Source of the DNA: Magnetococcales bacterium
GTDB lineage: Bacteria > Pseudomonadota > Magnetococcia > Magnetococcales > DC0425bin3
Assembly: GCA_015229045.1 (NCBI GenBank)
Contig: JADGCJ010000002.1
Span: 54,332-118,331 of the forward strand
Length of the DNA: 64,000 nucleotides
Direction: 5' to 3'
A program made the position numbers and the translations under genes. This document shows positions 25,721 through 34,884 of this stretch, piece after piece. The notes beneath the pieces were generated by a model that saw only the letters and a list, made by a program, of their open reading frames with translations, was not told the DNA's origin and made no database searches. How positions within the stretch are numbered: the stretch's first letter is position 1; every line of letters begins with the position of its first letter.

Positions 25721-26680
25721 TCAGGAGGGTTGCGCATCGGTGGGTTGTGTCAAGGTGCGGAAGGCTTCGTCGAGATGACCGCGATCGACGAACAATTTTT
25801 CCAGCGACCAGCCGCGGGCGTGTGCCGTTGCGCCCACCATGGCGGCAAGAGAAGCCCCCGGACGCGGCAAGAGACGCAGCTCCACACGCTCGGGGTTGTC
25901 GATCAAGGTTTGCAGCTCGAGCACATCCGGCAGATTGGCAAAGATTGCGCGGGCCTCGGCGGCCTGACCGGGGTTGAGGGCCAGGGTGACGGCGTTGTGA
26001 TGGCGCGAGCGGCTCTCGAAGGCCTCGGGTGTCTCGTTGGCCAGGAGTCTGCCCCGGGCGATCACCGCCACCCGGGTACACACCGGCTGCACCTCTTCGA
26101 GGATATGGGTGGAGAGAATGATGGCTTTTTTCTCCGCCATCTGCCGGATCAGGGCACGCACCTCCTGTTTTTGGTTGGGATCGAGGCCATCGGTGGGTTC
26201 GTCCAGGACGAGAATCTCGGGGTCGTGCAGAATGGCCTGCGCCAGACCGACACGCCGCTTGAATCCCTTGGAGAGGGTCTCGATGGGCTGGTGCATCACC
26301 TTGTCGATATGCACGAGCTCCACGGTCTCTTCGATGCGACGTTTCTTCTCCCGACCGTCCATTTTGCGGATACCGGCAACAAAGTCGAGAAATCCAGCCG
26401 GAGTCATGTCGGCATAGGCCGGCGAGCCCTCCGGAAGGTAGCCCAGAGAACGTTTGCCCTCCAGGGCCTGCTGGCGCATATCGAAGCCGGCGACACGCAC
26501 ACGCCCGCTGGTTGGCGGCAAAAAGCCGGTGATCATGCGCATGGTGGTGGATTTCCCGGCGCCATTGGGTCCGAGGAAGCCCAACACCTCACCCCGCCGC
26601 ACACGAAAGGAGATGCCATCGACCGCCTTGACCCAGCGGAACTCTTTGCGCAGGTTCTCGACTTCAATCAGGATGCCCAT
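25721..26680 (-). CDS. ABC transporter ATP-binding protein (GldA-like)
   Basis: A 319-residue ATPase that powers the ABC-2 permease downstream. Walker A GPNGAGKST near residue 40, Q-loop YLPEGSPAYADMT, signature LSKGFKRRVGLA (SKGF instead of the commoner SGGQ, as in NatA/NosF-type ATPases), Walker B ILVLDEPTDGLDP and H-loop STHILEE. The C-terminal 90 residues form the accessory domain common in this subgroup. ATG 26678-26680 with GAGGT seven bases upstream. First gene of the transporter operon; 110 bases separate it from the pcuC-like gene. Confidence 0.92.
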   Translation of the reverse strand: MGILIEVENLRKEFRWVKAVDGISFRVRRGEVLGFLGPNGAGKSTTMRMITGFLPPTSGRVRVAGFDMRQQALEGKRSLGYLPEGSPAYADMTPAGFLDFVAGIRKMDGREKKRRIEETVELVHIDKVMHQPIETLSKGFKRRVGLAQAILHDPEILVLDEPTDGLDPNQKQEVRALIRQMAEKKAIILSTHILEEVQPVCTRVAVIARGRLLANETPEAFESRSRHHNAVTLALNPGQAAEARAIFANLPDVLELQTLIDNPERVELRLLPRPGASLAAMVGATAHARGWSLEKLFVDRGHLDEAFRTLTQPTDAQPS

Positions 26681-26790
26681 GGAGACCTCATAGGAGCCAC
26701 ACCTTTTCTCTCCATGATTGGGACATGAGGGAGAGGAGGAGGGGGTCGCGGAAAGCTGGTTGATCAGGCCCAGGATCGAGTCAATTGAAC

Positions 26791-27303
26791 TCAATGGCCG
26801 TGTTTTTGATCCATGTGTTGGGTGTGGTCAGCGTCTGTCGGGGAGGAGCTTTTGATATCCTTTTTGACCATGGCTGTCACGGTGAGGGGTTTTCCCTCTT
26901 TGAAGGTCAGGGTCAGGGAGACTTGATCACCCGTTCGCAGGGGCGTGTTTTTTTGTGGTGCGATCAACATCAGGTGGTGTCCGCCGGGCTGCAGAGTGAC
27001 GTGTCCGCGGGCAGGAATGGACAACTCTTTCACGGCCTGCATGTGCGCCTGTCCCTGGTGTTGCACAGTCTCATGGAGTTCGACCTTGGCAAAATCGGGC
27101 GTGGTGACACTGGTCAGGACGACCGGCTTGGCCGAAGCGTTTTTCAGGACCATGTAGGCAGCGGTGACCTGCATGGCCGGGGGGGCTTCGCGCACCCAGG
27201 CTTTTTCGACGGCCATGCCCGACTCTTCGGCCATGGCCAGGCTGGTCAGGGAACAACCAACCATCCCCAGGACCAGCCAGAGACCCCTGCGCGGTGATTT
27301 CAT
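26791..27303 (-). CDS. periplasmic copper chaperone PCu(A)C
   Basis: A 170-residue exported protein with signal peptide (WLVLGMVGCSLTSLAMA). It carries the Cu(I)-binding pattern of the PCu(A)C family: H in ELHETV, M residues in HMQAV, and H and M in GGHHLML. The C-terminal tail is His/Met-rich (DHTQHMDQKHGH), an extra metal-binding feature seen in some members. Function: delivers Cu(I) to the CuA site of cytochrome oxidase together with SCO. Its start overlaps the SCO gene stop by 4 bases, supporting a copper-delivery pair. Confidence 0.92.
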   Translation of the reverse strand: MKSPRRGLWLVLGMVGCSLTSLAMAEESGMAVEKAWVREAPPAMQVTAAYMVLKNASAKPVVLTSVTTPDFAKVELHETVQHQGQAHMQAVKELSIPARGHVTLQPGGHHLMLIAPQKNTPLRTGDQVSLTLTFKEGKPLTVTAMVKKDIKSSSPTDADHTQHMDQKHGH

Positions 27304-27971
27304 TTTTTTCCTCCAAGATGGCTGACGATACGTTTGATTTTTTCGGCTGCCAGATCCGGTGAATTGTTGTTCGGGGAGAGGACGCCGACCAGGTTTCCCG
27401 TCGGTGCGATCAAGAAGAACGCCGAGCTGTGGGTCACTTCGTAGGCATCTTCCGTTCCGCCGGGGTTGACGGCATAAAAGGCTCCGACCTGACGGGAAAG
27501 CTCTTTCAACGCGACCTCTTTGCCGGTCACGCCCAAAAACCCCGGATTGAAAAAGGTGACATAATCTCTCAACAGATCCGTGGTATCGCGTTTGGGGTCC
27601 ACCGATATGAAAATTCCCTGCACTTTTGTCTCACCAAAGGGTTTGTTGCCCAAATGAGTGAAAACATCACCCAGGAAACCCATGGACATGGGACAGACAT
27701 CCGGGCAGTGGGTATAGCCAAAGAAGAGCAGGCTCCATTGGCCTCGCAGGCGTTCCAGAGTCCATGCCTGACCGTGATGGTCCGTCAATTGAAAGTCGGT
27801 CAGCGTTTTTGGGGAGGGGAGGAGGGTTCCCACCAGGTCGGGGGGAAGATGGCTGACCTGTGTCGGTCGATCCTTGGCCAGGCCGTAAAAGAGGTTCAAG
27901 GCGGCGAGGAGCGTTACAGCCATGGCGACCAACACAATGATCATTGCCTGTTTGGGGCGTTGTGCCTGCAT
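27300..27971 (-). CDS. SCO1/SenC family copper chaperone
   Basis: A thioredoxin-fold membrane-anchored protein of 223 residues. An N-terminal helix (MIIVLVAMAVTLLAALNLFYGL) is followed by the CxxxC copper site in GYTHCPDVCPMS near residue 92 and the third ligand His in YEVTHSSAFF near residue 180. It takes part in assembly of the CuA centre of cytochrome c oxidase. It lies between the GGDEF-EAL gene (6-base gap) and the PCu(A)C gene (4-base overlap). No oxidase subunit is encoded in the window, so the target is elsewhere. Confidence 0.94.
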   Translation of the reverse strand: MQAQRPKQAMIIVLVAMAVTLLAALNLFYGLAKDRPTQVSHLPPDLVGTLLPSPKTLTDFQLTDHHGQAWTLERLRGQWSLLFFGYTHCPDVCPMSMGFLGDVFTHLGNKPFGETKVQGIFISVDPKRDTTDLLRDYVTFFNPGFLGVTGKEVALKELSRQVGAFYAVNPGGTEDAYEVTHSSAFFLIAPTGNLVGVLSPNNNSPDLAAEKIKRIVSHLGGKK

Positions 27972-27977
27972 GATGCA

Positions 27978-30050
27978 TCACCTCTTGTCGTTGAACCAGC
28001 TGTCCATGAAGAGCTGAAACGCACTGGCCGGGAGGGGTCGACTGAAATAATACCCCTGAATTTCGTCACACTGCTCGGTGCGTAAAAAGGCCAGTTGTTC
28101 TTCGGTTTCCACCCCTTCGGCGATGACCCGCAAACCGAAACTGTGGGCAATGCCAATGAAGGCACGGATGATGGCGGCGTCTTCCGGGCTGGAATTGCAT
28201 GTACGTACAAACGATTGGTCAATTTTCAAGGTGTTGATGGGAAATTTTTTCAGATAGCCAAACGAGGAGAATCCCGTACCAAAATCATCGATGGCCAGGC
28301 GTATATGGCTGCGTGACAAGGTTTGCAATTTGGCCAGACTCTCGGCGACGTCTCCCATGGCGATGCTTTCGGTCAGTTCCAGTTCGACGTGCCGGGGGTC
28401 AAGCCCGACCTCCTGGATGATGGCCAGAACCTGTTCGGTAAAACCGGGCAGTTTGAATTGAATCCCCGACAGATTGACCCCCATGCGCAGGGGCGGATAC
28501 CCCGCGTCCTGCCACACTTTCGCCTGCCGACAGGCGGTAAGCAAGGCCCAGCGACCCATGGGAACGATCAAACCCGTCGCCTCGGCCAATGGAATGAATT
28601 CACCGGGCGAGACCATCCCTTTTTCCGGGTGGTTCCAGCGGATCAGGGCTTCCACGCCGACCAGACGCATGTGTTGCAGATCGACCTGGGGTTGGTAATA
28701 CAATAAAAATTGATCCCGTTCCAGGGCATTGCGCAGACTGTTTTCCAGGAGCATGCGTGCCAGGGATGCCGTGTTGAACTCGTTGCGATAGAATTGCCAG
28801 TTGTTGCGTCCCTGTTCTTTGGCGTGCGACATGGCCGCATCGGTGTTTTTGGTCAGGGTCTTGACATCTTCGCCATCCAGGGGGTAGATGCCGATGCCGA
28901 TGCTGCACCCCAGGAAAAACTCCATGCTGTCCATCTTGTACAGTTCGGAGAGCCGGGCCAGAATGTCGCGCGCCAGGGCGGCGGCGTCGTTGGTGCTTTC
29001 CGGGTGGGGCAGGATGACGCCGAATTCGTCGCCGCCTACGCGAGCCAGGGTGGCATGGGGTGGTATGCAGGCCGAGAGTCGTTGTGCTACCTCGACGAGC
29101 AGACGATCCCCGACATCGTGTCCCATGGTGTCGTTGACCACCTTGAAGCGATCCAGGTCGAGCAGGAAGACGGCAATCATCGCTTCCGGTTCCCGTTTGG
29201 CTTCGGCAAGCAGGCTCCCCAGACGTTCGTGAAACATGAGACGGTTGGGCAGACCTGTCAGGAGATCATGCCCGGTCAGATAGAGCAGATTTTCTTCGGA
29301 CTCCTTGGATGCCGTCAAATCCGAAAAGACCATCACATAGTTGGTCGTGTTTCCCCGGGGCGAGCGAATGGCGTTGATATGGGTCCACTGGGGGTAGATC
29401 TCGCCATTTTTTCTGCGGTTCCAGATCTCTCCCTGCCAGCTGTTGTCGCTGGTCAGGGATTTCCACAGGTATTGATAGAAGGCCGCGTCGTGTCGGCCCG
29501 ATTGCAGCAGGCTCATGGGTCTGCCGATCGCCTCTTCGGCCTGGTAGCCGGTGATGCGCTGAAAGGCCGGATTGACGGAAAGGATGGTTGCCTCCGGATC
29601 GGTGACGACGACCCCTTCGGCGGTGCTTTCGAGGACGTTGGCTGCCAGGTAAAGTTGCCGCTCTGCGCTCAACACCTGAAGCAGATAGCGCACCCGATTG
29701 CGCAGGATGGCCCAATGGATGGGCTTGGGGACAAAATCGGTCGCACCGACATCGAAGGCCTTGTCCACCGACTCTTCGTCATTCAGGCCGGTGATCATGA
29801 TGACCGGAACCTGGGCGGCGCCCGGTCGTTTCTTGATCTCCAGGCAGGCCTGAAAGCCGTCCATGACGGGCATTTTGGCGTCCATCAAAACGACATCGGG
29901 AATGCGCTCCGTGAAGCGCTGGATGGCTTCGGCGCCATTTTTGACGCCCAGAGTGTCATAGCCGATTTTTTCCAGAAAGCGACACAACATCAGCCGGGTG
30001 ACGGGGTCATCGTCGGCAACGAGAAAATAAGGCTTTTTTTCTTCCATCAT
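27978..30050 (-). CDS. response regulator with PAS, GGDEF and EAL domains (c-di-GMP turnover)
   Basis: Cytoplasmic four-domain protein of 690 residues. Receiver domain at residues 1-125 (VADDDP; phosphoacceptor Asp in VLMDAKMP), PAS at about 135-250, GGDEF at about 262-425 with an intact RVGGDEFG near residue 340, and EAL at about 440-685 with intact GVEALIRW, LELTES and DDFGTG motifs. Both catalytic signatures are complete, so it could make and degrade c-di-GMP, or one domain may be regulatory. Its start overlaps the phosphodiesterase gene stop by 4 bases, and it follows the gsp genes on the same strand. Confidence 0.94.
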   Translation of the reverse strand: MMEEKKPYFLVADDDPVTRLMLCRFLEKIGYDTLGVKNGAEAIQRFTERIPDVVLMDAKMPVMDGFQACLEIKKRPGAAQVPVIMITGLNDEESVDKAFDVGATDFVPKPIHWAILRNRVRYLLQVLSAERQLYLAANVLESTAEGVVVTDPEATILSVNPAFQRITGYQAEEAIGRPMSLLQSGRHDAAFYQYLWKSLTSDNSWQGEIWNRRKNGEIYPQWTHINAIRSPRGNTTNYVMVFSDLTASKESEENLLYLTGHDLLTGLPNRLMFHERLGSLLAEAKREPEAMIAVFLLDLDRFKVVNDTMGHDVGDRLLVEVAQRLSACIPPHATLARVGGDEFGVILPHPESTNDAAALARDILARLSELYKMDSMEFFLGCSIGIGIYPLDGEDVKTLTKNTDAAMSHAKEQGRNNWQFYRNEFNTASLARMLLENSLRNALERDQFLLYYQPQVDLQHMRLVGVEALIRWNHPEKGMVSPGEFIPLAEATGLIVPMGRWALLTACRQAKVWQDAGYPPLRMGVNLSGIQFKLPGFTEQVLAIIQEVGLDPRHVELELTESIAMGDVAESLAKLQTLSRSHIRLAIDDFGTGFSSFGYLKKFPINTLKIDQSFVRTCNSSPEDAAIIRAFIGIAHSFGLRVIAEGVETEEQLAFLRTEQCDEIQGYYFSRPLPASAFQLFMDSWFNDKR

Positions 30051-30535
30051 CCCAGATCGATCAGCTCGACATCGTCATGAAGAGTGTTCAGGAGCATCAC
30101 CGTGGCACGGGCGCCAAAACCGTGAGCGGTACCCGGATTCAGGGCCAGAGTGGCACCGATGCGTCTGTTTTCCGGCTGGTGGGTATGGCCGTAAACGACG
30201 TAGTGGTAGTGGCCGCTGGCAATCAGGGCATCCCGCAGGGGTGGGTAGGTGCCGTGATAGACGGCCATCTGTTTTTCATCCACGGTCACTTCAAGAAAAT
30301 CTCCTTGCAAACGCCAGTCGCGTTCATGAAACAATTGGAGAAGACCCTGTTTTTCCCCATCGTTGTTGCCGAACACCGCTGCCACGTTCGCCATTTGCAG
30401 AGAGCGCAGCGCACCTGGGCTGACCATGTCTCCGGCGTGGATCAACAGTGCCACCCGACGCTCCTGAAACACGGCGCAAGCCCGGTGCATATGACCGATA
30501 TGATCGTGTGAGTCGGACATCAGGCCGATGAGCAT
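30047..30535 (-). CDS. YfcE/MJ0936-type metallophosphoesterase
   Basis: Small calcineurin-like phosphodiesterase of 162 residues. All metal-site motifs are present: SDSHDH near the N-terminus, HAGDM, GNND, YHG and GHTH. Family members hydrolyse phosphodiester model substrates using Mn or Ni; the physiological substrate is not known. ATG 30533-30535 places the first motif at the usual distance; an in-frame ATG at 30577 would add 14 residues. It overlaps the downstream GGDEF-EAL gene (ATGA) and follows gspN closely. Confidence 0.9.
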   Translation of the reverse strand: MLIGLMSDSHDHIGHMHRACAVFQERRVALLIHAGDMVSPGALRSLQMANVAAVFGNNDGEKQGLLQLFHERDWRLQGDFLEVTVDEKQMAVYHGTYPPLRDALIASGHYHYVVYGHTHQPENRRIGATLALNPGTAHGFGARATVMLLNTLHDDVELIDLG

Positions 30536-30586
30536 GGACGTGGCATTTCCCAAAAACGGCGAAAGTAAATGATCCATCCCGACATG

Positions 30587-31369
30587 TCACCGGAAATAGG
30601 GCACGGTTCCGACATAGTTGAGGGGGAAGCGCCCATTTTCGGAGGTGAGACCAATCGTCTGGCGCAAGAACTCTTCCATGGCCTGCTTGTTTTCTCCCGC
30701 CTGGACCTCGATCATGCCTTTGAGACGATAACGACCTGTTTCCCATATTTGCAGTTTGATGCTCGCGATGAGAGGGCTGCGAACGTCATTGATTTGGATG
30801 GAGATCATATCACTTTCCATGCTGGATACCAGGCGAATGTCACCGAGAAATATTTTCCAGGGGGGGCCAAATTCAAGATTGGTTATGCCAACGCGACCTG
30901 TTGCCTCCGGGAAACCATTGGGTCGCAGGGCGAAATCATCGAAGGCAAGTTCGACGTCCCCTTTGATCTGAAAAGTGAAATTCTTGAAGAGATTGGCCAG
31001 GTACGGGATGGTGGTGTCTCCCACGACCTGTTGCAGACGCGCATGTTGTCGATCGATGACATCGACGCGACCACGGAGGCGGAACTGCCTGGAGTTGCCA
31101 ATGTAGAACAGACCAGTCCACTTTCCGCGCAAAACCTCCTTTGGATCGACCTCCCAACGCAGGGACTCCAGCTGGACAGAGGGATGAACCAGCCGGTTCG
31201 CCCGACCGCTCCACAGGGTTCCGGAGATATCATCCAGTTGCAACGGGGCGATGTTACGACGGAACATTTCATAGACGAAAGAGGCCGGCAAATTGGCAAA
31301 AAGAAAAAACAGAAACGACACAACAGCAATGATAGCGTAAAACCACCATCTGCTTAATATATAGAACAT
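30587..31369 (-). CDS. gspN: type II secretion system protein N
   Basis: A 260-residue inner-membrane protein with a single N-terminal helix (WWFYAIIAVVSFLFFLFANLPASFV) and a beta-rich periplasmic domain with the typical ISGTLWSGRA segment of GspN. It is an accessory component of the type II secretion machine in some bacteria. It is the last gsp gene of the block, 16 bases downstream of gspM, and is followed by the YfcE-type gene. Confidence 0.85.
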   Translation of the reverse strand: MFYILSRWWFYAIIAVVSFLFFLFANLPASFVYEMFRRNIAPLQLDDISGTLWSGRANRLVHPSVQLESLRWEVDPKEVLRGKWTGLFYIGNSRQFRLRGRVDVIDRQHARLQQVVGDTTIPYLANLFKNFTFQIKGDVELAFDDFALRPNGFPEATGRVGITNLEFGPPWKIFLGDIRLVSSMESDMISIQINDVRSPLIASIKLQIWETGRYRLKGMIEVQAGENKQAMEEFLRQTIGLTSENGRFPLNYVGTVPYFR

Positions 31370-31385
31370 GATATCTCCTCACGAG

Positions 31386-31901
31386 TCACGGAGCAGCCTG
31401 CATGACCAGTACCAACTGGGTATTGACCAGGCCAGGATTTTTTCCCTTCTCGATGGAAACGTTGACTGTTTCGATTCCGTAGCGATCGTGGAGGGCCTCC
31501 ATCCAGACGAGCAGAGGCTGAAAAGGGGCCTGTTCAAACCACAACCTCACTTTGTCCTGGCCATCCGGTTCCACGCGTTTAAGTACCGGCCCCAGGCCTT
31601 GTTTGCGGACGCTGCGGTCGGCCAGGGAGAGAAGCGAGTCCCCTTTTTCCAGAGACAGTCTGGAGCCGGTCAAGGATTTCAAATGAGCCACCTCGCGGGA
31701 TGCCTGTTCCATCCAGCGTATGGTATTGGCACGGTTTTCCGTCATGGTGCGCAACTCCCGATGCTGCTCCTGAATCGGCGACCAGACCAGGAAAAACAGC
31801 AGCAGGAAGGCCAACAGCAGGCTGCCGCCCATGACCAGCACCTTCTCGCGATCGCCGATGCCTGACCAGCGGGTTTGCAGGTATGCGTTCAGTTTCAACA
31901 T
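31386..31901 (-). CDS. gspM: type II secretion system protein M
   Basis: Inner-membrane assembly-platform protein of 171 residues. A short cytoplasmic N-terminus (LQTRWSGIGDREK) is followed by one helix (VLVMGGSLLLAFLLLFFLVW) and a periplasmic ferredoxin-like domain, the standard GspM plan. Its ATG shares one base with the gspL stop (TAATG), so translation is coupled to that of its dimer partner GspL. Confidence 0.87.
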   Translation of the reverse strand: MLKLNAYLQTRWSGIGDREKVLVMGGSLLLAFLLLFFLVWSPIQEQHRELRTMTENRANTIRWMEQASREVAHLKSLTGSRLSLEKGDSLLSLADRSVRKQGLGPVLKRVEPDGQDKVRLWFEQAPFQPLLVWMEALHDRYGIETVNVSIEKGKNPGLVNTQLVLVMQAAP

Positions 31902-33127
31902 TACAATCCCTTGATCTGTAAATGACTTTCCACAGAATCATCATGTTTGACGGCCGAACGAATGGTGACCTCCATCCGACCGGATGTTTCAATGGTTTGC
32001 TTGAGTTTGTTCAGTTGCTCGAGGTCTTTGGTGTAGAGATAAAAATCCAGGAGACCATCCTGGTAGCGGATACGTTCCATGATGGTTCCGGGTGTGGCCA
32101 GGACGGGTGGGCCCACCTGAATCAGGAGGTTCAAAAACTCCTGGCCACCTCCGGCATCCTGGCGCAGGCGTTTCAGTCGTTCCTGCATTTGTGCTTCGGG
32201 TTTGACGACCCGGGTTCCCGGAAACGCTTGCTGGAATATCTCCTGGATACGGGTCTCCTGTGCCTGGAGTTGGGCTTCCATGCGTTGGTTGTCGACAAAA
32301 ACGACGCCCAGTTTGACCAGGATCCAGAGGAGCGCCAGGGCGGCGGTCAGGCGGAACGGACGTAGAATACCTTCCCAGCGTCCCTGAATGCCGAAGCGTC
32401 CTTGCAGGAGGTTGAAGTTTGTCGATTCCAGCGTACTTCTGGCCATGAGGGCTGCCGGATCCATGTCGGGGCGGGTCTCTTCGACGATCAGCTGCGGGTG
32501 GTCCGGAAACAGGGTGTTGAAAGGCTCGGCGGTGTAGTTCAGCACCAAAAGTTTTTCGGGTTGGGCGGTTTGATCCGTTTCGGCCAGGAGGCGGTCGAGG
32601 AGGAAGCGGGCATGGGCCGTATCCATGGCCAATCCGGTATACCGGCCTGTGCGTATCAGGGCTTTTTCCGGGGTTTGCAGCAGGGTCCAGCTGGCGGGTG
32701 TCCAGGGCAGCAGCAGGGTTTCGCTGACCATCGAGTCAGGCCGGATACCGATGTCACCCAACTGGGCAAGCCACTGCTCCATGAGGTCGATATCGGTGAC
32801 AGCCACGGGCCGTTCGTCGTTATCGAGCGGTGGCCCCAGCGAAAAGTGCAGTTTTTCCAGTGGCGATGCGACCTTCTCTTCAAGGAGAAAGGGGATCGCC
32901 TTGACGAGATTGCGCCGACTGGTTTTGGGCACAGGCAGGGCGTGGATCAGGACATCGACGCCGGGAGCCACTGCCACAATACGCATACGGGCCGTGGCAG
33001 TCGCCACCTGTTTGGCCTCTTCAGTTCTGGTATGGCCTTCTGGTCCAACCCAGGTCAGTTTGTCGCTCGCACGGGTGGCGGACTGGTCCGCCTGCGTCGT
33101 GAGATGAATATAAGCGCAACTCCCCAT
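31901..33127 (-). CDS. gspL: type II secretion system protein L
   Basis: Assembly-platform protein of 408 residues that links the secretion ATPase GspE to the inner membrane. A cytoplasmic actin-like domain includes the ..LIHALPVPKTSRRNLVKAIPFLLEEKV segment, followed by a single helix (LTAALALLWILVKLGVVFV, near residue 265) and a periplasmic domain. ATG 33125-33127 is chosen by family alignment; GGAG lies 13 bases upstream. The frame stays open to 33229 through a duplicated piece of the gspK 3' end, so a longer N-terminus is formally possible but looks like read-through of that duplication. Confidence 0.88.
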   Translation of the reverse strand: MGSCAYIHLTTQADQSATRASDKLTWVGPEGHTRTEEAKQVATATARMRIVAVAPGVDVLIHALPVPKTSRRNLVKAIPFLLEEKVASPLEKLHFSLGPPLDNDERPVAVTDIDLMEQWLAQLGDIGIRPDSMVSETLLLPWTPASWTLLQTPEKALIRTGRYTGLAMDTAHARFLLDRLLAETDQTAQPEKLLVLNYTAEPFNTLFPDHPQLIVEETRPDMDPAALMARSTLESTNFNLLQGRFGIQGRWEGILRPFRLTAALALLWILVKLGVVFVDNQRMEAQLQAQETRIQEIFQQAFPGTRVVKPEAQMQERLKRLRQDAGGGQEFLNLLIQVGPPVLATPGTIMERIRYQDGLLDFYLYTKDLEQLNKLKQTIETSGRMEVTIRSAVKHDDSVESHLQIKGL

Positions 33128-33175
33128 TTTATTTGTATCACTCCAAAACAGTGTGTCCGAAGGTGCGTGGCCATC

Positions 33176-33272
33176 ATACTCCCTGGTCGTGCGTGAGGAC
33201 ATGTGTGCCATGACGGCAGGTCCATCCACACGGAGTCATAATACTCCCTGGCCGCGCATGAGGACATGTATG
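33176..33272. repeat. imperfect direct repeat of the gspK 3' end
   Basis: Two copies of a 32-base segment at about 33176-33207 and 33241-33272 differ at 4 positions; copy spacing is 65 bases. The right-hand copy encodes the last residues and flank of GspK (NIHVLMRGQGVL); the left-hand copy lies in the gap between gspK and gspL and no longer encodes the tail in frame. It is best explained by an old tandem duplication. Confidence 0.8.
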
Positions 33273-34192
33273 TTGGTGTTGGTGCGCTGGAGCAGACTGA
33301 ACAGATGCACCCGACTGTTACCAATGCGCGCATGGATTGTCACCAGAAAATAGATACTTGCCACGTTGATCCCGCGTGGGGGGATCACATAGTGGGCCAG
33401 GGTTGGGTCAGTCAAAAAATCGTTGGCATTCTGGAAGGGTTTTTGTTTGCGGCGCTGCAACAGTCGTTCGAGGTCGCCATCCTTGAGATTCTCGACCAGA
33501 ATGCGCAGTACCACAGGAGAGGCGGTATTGACGTTGATGTCGGTATAGGTTGGCAGGGCGGTCACAAACGGCGCCAATTTCTGGTAACTTGCAGCATCGA
33601 ACCCTTTGATCATCATCAATTCCGTCGTGCTGGTCATGGGTCGGTTGGCGGCACGATAGGGGGGAGTCATGGCCAGATATTCCGGATCTTCGGCCCCACC
33701 CGGGCCACCGATGATTTCATTCTCGTCGATCCAGTCCGCCACCGCGTAGGCCAGATCGGGATTGAGACCCAGTTGCAGCAACAATCTCCGAAAGCGTCCC
33801 ATATCCAGCAGGCTTTGATTGTTGACGGTGACCAGGTTGTTGAGGTTGAAGCGACCGGTCATATCCTCGATGTAGCCTGATACCACGCCGTGGTCGAGGG
33901 CCATCGGCGACAATTTTTGTGCCCACGTCTCATCCAGGGTATCCAGATGGTTTTCCACCTTGTCTCTGGTCAGGACTCTTTTGGCCCAGATTTCGCCGCC
34001 ATAGGCGATCAAGGCTGCCTGATCGTGGGCAAATATGTTTTCCGTGCGGCGCAGGTCGATGCGTTGCGCGTTGATCATGGAAACAATGGCTGTCGTGGCC
34101 ATGGCGACGATCAACAGGGCCATGATCAGGGCGACTCCCGCTTCGTGCCTCGCTTCGTGAGATTGTTTTTGCGGGTTCCTTTGTCTGGTCAT
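33236..34192 (-). CDS. gspK: type II secretion minor pseudopilin GspK
   Basis: A 318-residue large minor pseudopilin that caps the pseudopilus tip with GspI and GspJ. An N-terminal leader and hydrophobic segment (EAGVALIMALLIVAMATTAI) are followed by the large alpha domain. GspK characteristically lacks the Glu5 of other pseudopilins, and none is seen in the VALIMALL segment. It starts 8 bases after the gspJ stop. Confidence 0.93.
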   Translation of the reverse strand: MTRQRNPQKQSHEARHEAGVALIMALLIVAMATTAIVSMINAQRIDLRRTENIFAHDQAALIAYGGEIWAKRVLTRDKVENHLDTLDETWAQKLSPMALDHGVVSGYIEDMTGRFNLNNLVTVNNQSLLDMGRFRRLLLQLGLNPDLAYAVADWIDENEIIGGPGGAEDPEYLAMTPPYRAANRPMTSTTELMMIKGFDAASYQKLAPFVTALPTYTDINVNTASPVVLRILVENLKDGDLERLLQRRKQKPFQNANDFLTDPTLAHYVIPPRGINVASIYFLVTIHARIGNSRVHLFSLLQRTNTNIHVLMRGQGVL

Positions 34193-34200
34193 ACGGCCAC

Positions 34201-34884
34201 CTAGTCCATGACCCGGACGAGTTGACGAACTCTTCCCAGACCGCGTACCTCCAGGACGATCTCCACGGCTCGGGGCAGACCGGATACTCCGGTTCTTCCC
34301 CCTTCCGGCCAGCGCGTATGCCAGGCCAGGTCGTTATCCAGATAGCGCACATCCACTCCTTGCAGATTGTCCAGCATCACATCGCGTACCGGGAGGGTGT
34401 TGGGGGTCTGGTCCAGCATCTCCCAGGAGAGGCGAACGAGCTGTTTTTTTTTGAAGGCGTAGGCCACCCTTTGCAGGGCACTTCGATGGACATGGAGCGG
34501 ATTGTCGCGTCCGGTACGAGTCAAGGACAGGAAGGGAATATCGGTGTTTTTGTCAAGCGCGGAGGGGGGATCCTCCACAGCGGGCTGGCCCACCATGGGG
34601 GGGTGATCGGTACCCTCCGCATCTCTTGCGGGGCGATTGGCCGCCTGTTCCAGATCGGTTTTGATCTGGTTGACGAGCATTTGCAGTTGGCCAAGTTCCC
34701 GATTACGGCGGGCCACCTCCTCCTGGGTATTCAGCAGCACCTTCAATCCGCCAAAGGCCATGACGAGCATGATGGCAAGGACAGCCATGGCGATCAGCAA
34801 CTCCACCAGGGTAAAACCGGCGGAGAAGGTACTCCTCTTTTTGGGCAGGAACAAACTCCGTTGGTCGGGATCACGGTTTGCCAA
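34201..34884 (-). CDS. gspJ: type II secretion minor pseudopilin GspJ
   Basis: A 227-residue protein with prepilin leader and the GFTLVELLIAMAVLAIMLVMAF methylation/hydrophobic motif near residue 23. It forms the tip complex with GspI and GspK. The start codon appears to be TTG 34882-34884, with GGAGAG six bases upstream; the frame overlaps the end of gspI by 14 bases. The leader of about 22 residues is longer than usual but still basic (LPKKRS). Confidence 0.92.
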   Translation of the reverse strand: MANRDPDQRSLFLPKKRSTFSAGFTLVELLIAMAVLAIMLVMAFGGLKVLLNTQEEVARRNRELGQLQMLVNQIKTDLEQAANRPARDAEGTDHPPMVGQPAVEDPPSALDKNTDIPFLSLTRTGRDNPLHVHRSALQRVAYAFKKKQLVRLSWEMLDQTPNTLPVRDVMLDNLQGVDVRYLDNDLAWHTRWPEGGRTGVSGLPRAVEIVLEVRGLGRVRQLVRVMD

